A DNA stretch of 64,000 bases from Nonomuraea sp. NEAU-A123 (lineage in GTDB: Bacteria > Actinomycetota > Actinomycetes > Streptosporangiales > Streptosporangiaceae), in contig NZ_JAHFZZ010000005.1 of the NCBI RefSeq assembly GCF_018603905.1, positions 671,738 to 735,737 on the forward strand, in the 5' to 3' direction. The first letter of the stretch is position 1, and every line of letters begins with the position of its first letter. Under the pieces are notes generated by a model. The model searched no databases, had not been told where the DNA came from, and saw only the letters and a list, made by a program, of their open reading frames with translations. Positions 6,373-12,992 of the stretch are shown here, in pieces. A program made the position numbers and the translations under genes.

Positions 6373-8821
6373 AGTCGCGGGCGTCTCCCCAGAAGACGGC
6401 CGCGCGCATGTTCAGCCGGGCGATCCGGGCCAGGTGATATTTCCTGGCGGCCTCCTCCATCCCGCCGGGGCCCGGATCGTACAGCGCCATGATGTTCCTC
6501 CTGGGGGTGGAGACACCCGACAGGAGGGACATCAGCAGGTCGAACGACGAGGACCGCGGGTTGTAGCCGATCATCAGGAATGGGTACGTCACCAGCGCCC
6601 CGACGATGTCCGGCGACCATTTGCCGTGCTCGACCCGCAGGCACCTCAGGCGGTCGCTCTCCGACAGCACCAGCGAGCCCGGCAGGTCGTACGATCCGGC
6701 CAGATGGCACACCAGGGGCCGTTCGGGAGTGGGCGCGACCACCGGCTCCGCCGCCCCGAACTCCGGCCGCCACGGCAGCACCTTCATGACAGGTTCTCTG
6801 CCCGCGCGCTGCAGCGACTGCGTGAGCTGGCCGTGGTAGCTGGTGGTCAGGTAGGAGGTGGCGGGCACGTTCGCGAGGAAGGCGTGCGGGTCCTCCTCGT
6901 CCTGCTGCTCCCATTCCCGCCGCAGTCCCTCAAGGATCTCCTCGGCCATGGCCGACTGGTCGGGCAGCGTCACCGCGTAGTCGAGGACGGACTCGAAGTT
7001 CCACGGGTCCGCGAACGGGTAGCCGAGCCGGCCGGCCCACTCCCAGCTCATCGCCCGTACCCTGGCGGCCTTCTCCCTGGAGATGTCGCTGCCGACGATC
7101 GGGGTGCAGTCACCCGTGGTCACCTGGTAGATCAGCCGCGCCCAGTCGTCGCCTTCCATCTCCCGCGCCATGAGCGCCCTGCGCGGCACGGCCGACGCGG
7201 GCGAAGGCCGGGGGACCGCACTGTCGTAAACGGCCGAGCGGGCCCCGGCTTCGGGCGCGACGCCGCTGTAGCGCTCGGCGCCCTCCCCGTCGTTGATCGC
7301 CCGGAAGTACGTGACCAGCCGGGCGACGAAGCCCCGCACGTCCTCGTCCGTGGAGTCGGCCAGGGACGACGCCTCGGCGTGGCCGGCCAGCTCGGCGTAG
7401 CGGGGGAAGTTCGCCCGGTCCTCCGGATCGCCGCAGTCGGATCCGGCCAGCAGCCGGTGGACGTCGTGCCGGGCCCGCTCCCGTTCCTCACCGGTCATGC
7501 GTTCCTTGACCGTCGACTGGAGCAGGCGGTGCACCTGGACCGTGCCCTGGCCGGCCAGGCGGACGAACCCGTAGCGGGTCAGCGCCCGGATTGCGTTGTC
7601 GGCCAGCACGGGATCCTGGAACACGGCGAGCGACTCGCCCGACAGCGGCAGGCGGCCCTGGCGCAGCAGGCCGCGCGAGATCGACTCCGGCCGCAGGAAC
7701 GCGCAGCGTTGCAGCAGGTACAAGGCCTCCGGACAGGTCTGCCTGAGCGTCTCGAAGCCCAGGTCCCACGCCGATGCCAGGCCGCGCCCGTAGTCGACCG
7801 GCGGATGCTTGTCCAGCATCCGGCCGGGCTGCTCGCGCAGCCGCGCGACGTAGGCCCCGGGGGCCAGGCCGGAGCCCTTGATGTAGGTGACCGCCTGCAC
7901 GACGCCGAGCGGCATGTCCTCCAGCTCCTCGGCCACCTGCCCGGCCTCGTCGACGGACATCCCGGGCACCCGCCGGGTGAGCAGCTCGACACTGTCCCCG
8001 CGCTCGAACGCGCCGACCTCGATGGGGACCGCGACCTCGTCCCATGCGGGTTCGCGGGAGGTGATGAGCACATGCCCCGTCCCGCCGCGCGGCAGGAACG
8101 CCCCCACGGTCTCCGGATGCCCCGCGTTGTCGAACACCATCATCCACGGCGCCCAGCGGGAGTCCTCCCGCAGCAGCTTCAGCGTCTCCGAGACGATCTC
8201 GGCCTCGTCGATGTCCCCGTCCAGCCGCCTGCCGAGCGAGGCCAGATCGGTCCGGATCAGGCTCGGCTGCTCGGCCCTGATCCACCAGACGGTCACGTAC
8301 CTGGACGCATGCTGGCTGATGTACTCGGAGGCGAGCTGGGTCTTGCCGTGCCCGCCGGGCCCGACCAGGCACACCGGCCAGTCCGTCTGCGCGAGCATCG
8401 CGGTGTCGAGTTCGGCGAGCAGTTTCCGGCGGCCGGAGAAGTGGCCCCTGACCGGTGGCGTGCCGCCGCCCAGGATCCGCGGCAGGGAATCGTCGCGATC
8501 GTCCGGTGCCGGCTCGGCCGCCTGACTCATGCTCGCGGCGACGCTCCGGTGCCGGTCCAGCCACCCGCGGACGTAGGCCTCCTCATCGTCCTCCAGGCGC
8601 AGCCCGTTCTCCCGCCCGAAGGCCAGGCAGGCGCGGACGAACGCGTCGACGAGCGGCCACGAGGGCGGTCGCTTGCGGTCGCCCTCCAGCAGGCTCTGCA
8701 CCGTGCTGGGCGCCAGCCGCTCGGGATTCAGCCGCCGCAGTTCGCGGTAGGACGGGCCGCCGGCGCGCCCGCGTAGTTCGCTGAGGGCGGCGATGAAAGC
8801 CTGGAGGGATTCTTCGGGCAT
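6332..8821 (-). CDS. HTH/NB-ARC STAND ATPase fused to a degenerate SIR2-like domain
   Basis: An 829-aa protein. The start at 8821 has an AGGGGGG ribosome-binding site; a longer frame to 8923 lacks support. Order: residues ~1-95 look like an XRE-type helix-turn-helix (SYRELRRLNPERLAPSTVQSLLEGDRK has the expected shape). An NB-ARC domain follows, with Walker A GPGGHGKTQLA near 153-163, VFDNA Walker B, and ITSRE. A helical winged segment and linker come next, then from ~557 a SIR2-like domain. That domain is clearly related to the separate SIR2 protein at 12102 but has lost key residues: GAGAS became GSDIS, TTNYD became TTSYH, and HLHG became HLAG. It is therefore predicted to be catalytically dead and may act as a regulatory or binding partner. 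It converges with the HExxH gene. Confidence 0.85.
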   Translation of the reverse strand: MPEESLQAFIAALSELRGRAGGPSYRELRRLNPERLAPSTVQSLLEGDRKRPPSWPLVDAFVRACLAFGRENGLRLEDDEEAYVRGWLDRHRSVAASMSQAAEPAPDDRDDSLPRILGGGTPPVRGHFSGRRKLLAELDTAMLAQTDWPVCLVGPGGHGKTQLASEYISQHASRYVTVWWIRAEQPSLIRTDLASLGRRLDGDIDEAEIVSETLKLLREDSRWAPWMMVFDNAGHPETVGAFLPRGGTGHVLITSREPAWDEVAVPIEVGAFERGDSVELLTRRVPGMSVDEAGQVAEELEDMPLGVVQAVTYIKGSGLAPGAYVARLREQPGRMLDKHPPVDYGRGLASAWDLGFETLRQTCPEALYLLQRCAFLRPESISRGLLRQGRLPLSGESLAVFQDPVLADNAIRALTRYGFVRLAGQGTVQVHRLLQSTVKERMTGEERERARHDVHRLLAGSDCGDPEDRANFPRYAELAGHAEASSLADSTDEDVRGFVARLVTYFRAINDGEGAERYSGVAPEAGARSAVYDSAVPRPSPASAVPRRALMAREMEGDDWARLIYQVTTGDCTPIVGSDISREKAARVRAMSWEWAGRLGYPFADPWNFESVLDYAVTLPDQSAMAEEILEGLRREWEQQDEEDPHAFLANVPATSYLTTSYHGQLTQSLQRAGREPVMKVLPWRPEFGAAEPVVAPTPERPLVCHLAGSYDLPGSLVLSESDRLRCLRVEHGKWSPDIVGALVTYPFLMIGYNPRSSSFDLLMSLLSGVSTPRRNIMALYDPGPGGMEEAARKYHLARIARLNMRAAVFWGDARDFIQELSRRLETTA

Positions 8822-8995
8822 CGTCCCCCCTGTCGGATTCTGTACGAAGTCATTCAGGATTATCCGCTTTATCGGAGCGTTCCACCAAGGAGATGTACCG
8901 GGTCGTCCAGACTCTTCCTGCATTGACCAGGATCATTGCGGGACACCGCCACCCCCGGCTTCCCTGCATACAGGACATATCGCAAGGGAGGCACA

Positions 8996-9244
8996 ATGTG
9001 GCCCGAAACCATCCTGCTTTTCTCGGCCGCCACTTTTCTACTGGGTGCGCTGCGTTTCCTGATCCTGTTCCTGGGGCTTCGACTTACGCTCCGCAAGGCG
9101 CGCCAGAGCGATCATGCGGCCTTATATCACGACTTCGCCATGGCGATGAGAGGCGCCCATCCGGGGCCGGATCAGATGGGGGGCGGGTCGAAGTCGCAGT
9201 CCATGCGCGCGCCCTCTTCCAGGGCGAGCCGCGCGTCGGGATGA
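8996..9244 (+). CDS. Small single-pass membrane protein of unknown function
   Basis: An 82-aa reading frame with a strong AAGGGAGG ribosome-binding site 4 bases before the ATG. Residues 2-30 (WPETILLFSAATFLLGALRF and onward) form one transmembrane helix, followed by a basic segment LRLTLRKAR and a hydrophilic tail. The last 73 bases overlap the 3' end of the convergent fxsT gene, so the tail may be functionally unimportant or the gene a chance frame. The well-placed ribosome-binding site and the transmembrane helix argue for reality. It contains a TTA leucine codon (9122-9124). I do not recognise a family. It may tether or sense at the membrane for the neighbouring STAND proteins; that is speculation. 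Confidence 0.5.
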   Translation: MWPETILLFSAATFLLGALRFLILFLGLRLTLRKARQSDHAALYHDFAMAMRGAHPGPDQMGGGSKSQSMRAPSSRASRASG

Positions 9245-11736
9245 TCGAGGCCCATGGCTCCGGCGTAACCGCGCTGGGCCTCGGCGTACAGCGCGTCGGC
9301 CTCCTCTTGCCGGCCGCACGCGCGCGTGTCGAGGACGAGGTTGGACAGGCAGGCGAGCAGCTGGGGATATTCGCCGCTGAAGATCCTGCGCAGCCGGGCG
9401 AGCGTCTCCGTGCCCAGCCGCATCGCCTCCTCGTGGTCGTCCAGTGCGGCATGGTCGCTGGCGAGGTTGACGGCGCAGGTCAGGGCGTAGTGATGGTCAC
9501 GGCCGAGCCTGCCGTCGAGGCCGGTCAGCGCCCGCTCGTCGGTGCGCATGGCCGCCTCGGCGTCGCCGCGCAGCCTCTGGAGGACCGCCAGATTGGTCGC
9601 GCAGCCGTACACATAGGGGTGGGTGTCCCCGTAGATGGCCTGGTATCTCGCCACCGCCTGCTCGGCGATGTCGTAGGCGGCGTTGATGTCGCCGGTCGCG
9701 CGCAGGGCGTTGGACAGGTTGCTGGCCGCCGCGACCGTCTCGGGATGGTGATCGCCCATGATGCGCTGCAGGCGCGCGTGCACGTCCTTGGCCAGCTCGA
9801 GCGAGCCGTCGAAGTCGCCTGCCCGGCGCTTGGCGATCGACAGGTCGCGGGCCGTCTTCAGGGTCCACAGGTGCTCGGCGCCGAGTTCCTGGACGCCGTA
9901 GGCGTAGGCGTCCTCACCGAGGTCGACCGCCTCCCGCGAGTCGCCGCTCAGCCGGACGGACCTGGCCAGGCCGTTCCAGTTGTTGAGCACGTCGGCCTCG
10001 CCGATCCGCTCCTCGCTCTCGTTCTGCTTGCGGTGCACGACGTCGTGCAGGGCCCTGGCCGCCGTGTAGTCGCTGTTGAGGCCGTAGTCGATGGCCAGGT
10101 TGTTCATGATCTGCAGGGTCGCCGGCGCCTGCTCGCCGAACACGGTCGTGTGCTGGGTCTGCAGCCGCTCGTCCAGCTCCCTGGCCGCCGACCAGTCGCC
10201 GGCGGCCCGAAGGTCGGCCGCGAACCCGCTGCTGAGCACCAGGGTCTCGGGGTCCTCCGGACCGAGCACCTCGGTCATCTTGGCCAGCGTGGCGCTGTCG
10301 AGGTCGTAGGCGGCCCGGTATTCGCCCAGCTCGCGGATGATGCCGCCGAGGTGGCGCTGGGCGATCAGCACGTCGGGGTGCTCGGGCCCCGACCTCTCGG
10401 TCCACCGCTCCACGAACCGCTCCGCGAAGATCCGCGCGGACTGGTAGTTGCCTGATCGATAGAGGTAGTAGAGGACGTCGCGGACCATGGTGCGGACCGC
10501 CGGCTCGGCGCAGTCGGCCACCTGCGAGGGCAGGATGTGCGCGATCAGCTCGTTGTAACGCCCCCAGCTTGCCGTCTCGTCGGGCACCTTCGGCGCCGCG
10601 CCGGCGAGCAGGAGGTGCACCTCGTGCCGGAAACGGCGGCGCTCGTCCTCGTCCAGCTCGTCCCGCAGCAGCGCCTGGACCAGCCGGTGTACCTGGATCG
10701 TGCGCGCCTGCGAGTCGATGGTCGCCAGCGCGAACCTGCCCAGCTCCCTGATCGCCCTGGTGAGCAGGATCGTGTCACCGAAGATGCTGCTCAACCTGGC
10801 GTCGGACGCCTGATGGCCGGCCCGGCGGAAGACGTCGCGCGGAATCGGCTCCGGGCCGAAGAAGGCGCAGCAGCGCAGCACGTCGACGGCCTCGGGCAGC
10901 TTGCTGCGCAGTTGCGCGACCGACAGTGCCCACGCGGCGGTCATGGGCATCGGGTATTCGGACGGCTTGCTCTCCGAAAGCAGCGCGCTGGTCTGCTCTT
11001 TCAGCAGCCGGAGATAGTCGTCCACCGAGATGCCGGTCTCCACGTGCAGCGCGCCCGCCTGCTCCAGCGCCAGCGGGAGGTCACCGAGCTGCTCCGCGAG
11101 CCGGTCGGCGTCGGTGCTGGACAGTGACGCGCGCCTGGAGAGGAACTCCACACTCTCCTGGCGGTCGAAGACGTCGACCGCGACGGTGTCGACGATGCCC
11201 TGCCAGCGGTGGTTGCGCGAGGTGACGATCACCTGCCCCGGCCCTTGGGGGATGAGCTCGCTGATCTCCTCCGGCTGGTCGGCGTTGTCGAAGACCAGGA
11301 GCCAGCGGTCGTACGGTTCGCCGCGGCGCAGCGCGTCGAGCACCGCGTCGGCCGCGTCCTCGGCCCCGCTCCGGGTGGCGGCCTGCAGGCCGAGATGCGG
11401 CGCCAGACCGGCCAGCGATGACTTGACCAGGACGGGCTGATCGGCGGGGATCCACCACACCACGTCGTATTCGGACCTGAACCGATGCGCGTACTCGACC
11501 GCGAGCTGGGTCTTGCCCACTCCGCCCAGGCCGTGCAGGGCGTGCGGGACGACGGCGGTCACCTCGGTGGACAGGCCCGCGTGCAAGCGCTCCAGCAGGA
11601 CGGACCGGCCGGTGAAGTTGACGTTGCGGGCGGGGACCTTGCCCCAGACCTCGGGAACCCGTCCCGACGTTCGGACCGACTCTGGCTGCGAACCTGTCAC
11701 GTCACGCCTCCGGCTGACGACCACATCCGCCGTCAT
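9172..11736 (-). CDS. fxsT: FxSxx-COOH system NB-ARC/tetratricopeptide repeat protein
   Basis: An 854-aa STAND protein. A short N-terminal segment leads into FTGRSVLLERL and an NB-ARC ATPase with Walker A GLGGVGKTQLA near residues 68-78, Walker B LLVFDNAD, the ITSRN-type sensor (VTSRNH) and the GDLPLALEQAGAL motif. From about residue 440 to the end, tandem tetratricopeptide repeats with the NB-ARC/Kinesin-light-chain spacing (HPDVLIAQRHLGGIIRELGEY, and similar) form a binding scaffold. The C-terminal DCDFDPPPI is characteristic of the FxsT family that accompanies FxSxx peptides and FxsB. It is transcribed divergently from the precursor-peptide/SIR2/STAND operon. Proposed role: peptide-responsive signalling ATPase. 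The start has no strong ribosome-binding site. Confidence 0.85.
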   Translation of the reverse strand: MTADVVVSRRRDVTGSQPESVRTSGRVPEVWGKVPARNVNFTGRSVLLERLHAGLSTEVTAVVPHALHGLGGVGKTQLAVEYAHRFRSEYDVVWWIPADQPVLVKSSLAGLAPHLGLQAATRSGAEDAADAVLDALRRGEPYDRWLLVFDNADQPEEISELIPQGPGQVIVTSRNHRWQGIVDTVAVDVFDRQESVEFLSRRASLSSTDADRLAEQLGDLPLALEQAGALHVETGISVDDYLRLLKEQTSALLSESKPSEYPMPMTAAWALSVAQLRSKLPEAVDVLRCCAFFGPEPIPRDVFRRAGHQASDARLSSIFGDTILLTRAIRELGRFALATIDSQARTIQVHRLVQALLRDELDEDERRRFRHEVHLLLAGAAPKVPDETASWGRYNELIAHILPSQVADCAEPAVRTMVRDVLYYLYRSGNYQSARIFAERFVERWTERSGPEHPDVLIAQRHLGGIIRELGEYRAAYDLDSATLAKMTEVLGPEDPETLVLSSGFAADLRAAGDWSAARELDERLQTQHTTVFGEQAPATLQIMNNLAIDYGLNSDYTAARALHDVVHRKQNESEERIGEADVLNNWNGLARSVRLSGDSREAVDLGEDAYAYGVQELGAEHLWTLKTARDLSIAKRRAGDFDGSLELAKDVHARLQRIMGDHHPETVAAASNLSNALRATGDINAAYDIAEQAVARYQAIYGDTHPYVYGCATNLAVLQRLRGDAEAAMRTDERALTGLDGRLGRDHHYALTCAVNLASDHAALDDHEEAMRLGTETLARLRRIFSGEYPQLLACLSNLVLDTRACGRQEEADALYAEAQRGYAGAMGLDHPDARLALEEGARMDCDFDPPPI

Positions 11737-11852
11737 CTTAGAGCGTTTCGTGCCGCTCGAACATTTACGTCTCCCTTACGGACGGCGCCATATGGAGACC
11801 GATAGGGTTGGCGTGATTTTTGTGTCCCGAGTTCCGGAACATAGGAGCTTCA

Positions 11853-12041
11853 ATGAGCGATGAGCTGACCGAACCGCCCGGCCTCGTCGATGTGAGCGGC
11901 TTGTCGCTCGCCGACCTCGACAAGGTGGACGAGTCAGCGCTCGCCCATGCCCTGCGGATGTTGCTGCGTGCGGGCGAGGACGCGATGGGACCGATCGCGG
12001 GGTTCAGCCAGAGCATCGACGGGCCCGCCGCGACCGGCTAA
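11853..12041 (+). CDS. FxSxx-like RiPP precursor peptide with a variant, C-terminally extended core
   Basis: A 62-aa peptide preceded by AGGAG seven bases before the ATG. The acidic, helix-prone leader (LVDVSGLSLADLDKVDESAL, then RMLLRAG) matches leaders of FxSxx-COOH precursors. The expected core region AGF-xx follows, but the sequence is F51-S-Q-S-I-D and then GPAATG. The aromatic residue is thus 12 residues from the end instead of five, and the third position is Gln rather than Ser. FxsB enzymes join the Phe ring to the beta-carbon of the residue two positions on; here that would be Phe51-Gln53 unless the enzyme uses a different register. It is the first gene of an operon with SIR2 and nSTAND-TPR proteins. 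It was recognised from context as well as sequence. Confidence 0.78.
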   Translation: MSDELTEPPGLVDVSGLSLADLDKVDESALAHALRMLLRAGEDAMGPIAGFSQSIDGPAATG

Positions 12042-12101
12042 AAATAGGGACGTACCTCGTGCTCCACGCCCTCATCGTGCCAGGAGAGCAGGTCGTCCCG
12101 G

Positions 12102-12992
12102 ATGAAGGACTCCGACTGGGCCCGGCTGATCGATCAGCTCCGTACCGGTGACTGCACGCCGTTCATCGGTGCGGGGGCCAGCGACGGCAACCTCCCGTCC
12201 AGCGGGGAGTTGAGCCGCGAGTGGGCGGCCCGTTTCGACTATCCCTTCGCTGACGATGGCGATTTAGCCAGAGTTATGCAGTATGTCCGTAGTGTCCTTG
12301 GCGACTCCGGGCTCAAGCACGAACTCAGCCGCCGCCTCACGGCGATCGGGCCGCCCGACTTCACGGCTCCGGGCGAAATCCACTCCTCCATCGCCGGCTT
12401 TCCCATTCCGGTGTTCCTGACCACCAATTACGACGACTTCCTCGTACGGGCGCTCCGCGGTTGCGGCAAGGAGCCCAGCGCGGCGATTTGCCCGTGGCAC
12501 GAGGGTGTGCCGTATGACAGAAACCTGTTCGAGCGGGGCGCGGGAATACGCCCCGACGCCAACCGGCCGATGGTCTACCATCTCCACGGAAGCACGAGCC
12601 TCCCGTCGTCCATGGTGCTGACCGAAGACGACTACATCGACTTCCTGGTCCACCTGACGACCGCGCGAGCACAGAACAACCGGCACGTGATTCCGCCGAT
12701 CATTCTCGACGCCCTGGCGAACCGGCCCCTGCTCCTTCTCGGCTACACACTGCAGGAATGGACATTTCGGGTGCTGTTCCATGGACTGATCAGACGTTAC
12801 CCGGCCATCCGCCGCCGGCGTCATGTCAGCGTTCAGCTCACACCCGAGAACGAGAACGTCAAACCCGGAGCCGCCCTGCGCGCCAAGGAATATCTCGACC
12901 GGTATTTCGACGGATGGGAGGTCTCCATCTTCTGGGGCACCCCCCGCCAGTTCTGCGCGGAACTGGACGAGCGGATGGGGAACCGGTCGTGA
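12102..12992 (+). CDS. SIR2-like protein, predicted NAD+-consuming effector
   Basis: A 296-aa stand-alone SIR2-like domain. The nucleotide-binding and catalytic landmarks are intact: GAGAS at residues 23-27, LTTNYDDFL with TTNYD at 107-111, HLHGS with H162 preceding the conserved Gly, and a late LLGYTLQEWTFRVLF segment typical of SIR2 domains in bacterial conflict systems. Such domains are usually NADases that deplete NAD+ once a partner sensor is activated. It follows the precursor peptide by 60 bases, and its stop overlaps the GTG of the nSTAND gene, so effector and ATPase are translationally coupled. It contains a TTA leucine codon (12264-12266). NADase activity is inferred from the family. 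Confidence 0.85.
   Translation: MKDSDWARLIDQLRTGDCTPFIGAGASDGNLPSSGELSREWAARFDYPFADDGDLARVMQYVRSVLGDSGLKHELSRRLTAIGPPDFTAPGEIHSSIAGFPIPVFLTTNYDDFLVRALRGCGKEPSAAICPWHEGVPYDRNLFERGAGIRPDANRPMVYHLHGSTSLPSSMVLTEDDYIDFLVHLTTARAQNNRHVIPPIILDALANRPLLLLGYTLQEWTFRVLFHGLIRRYPAIRRRRHVSVQLTPENENVKPGAALRAKEYLDRYFDGWEVSIFWGTPRQFCAELDERMGNRS

Noticed and set aside
6434..8776. A 780-aa plus-strand frame opposite the NB-ARC/SIR2-like gene
   Set aside because: Composition is that of an antisense shadow; the minus-strand protein has clear Walker motifs and a good ribosome-binding site.
8893..10455. A 520-aa plus-strand frame over fxsT
   Set aside because: It is an antisense shadow without domains; only the short membrane frame at 8996, in another frame, has support.
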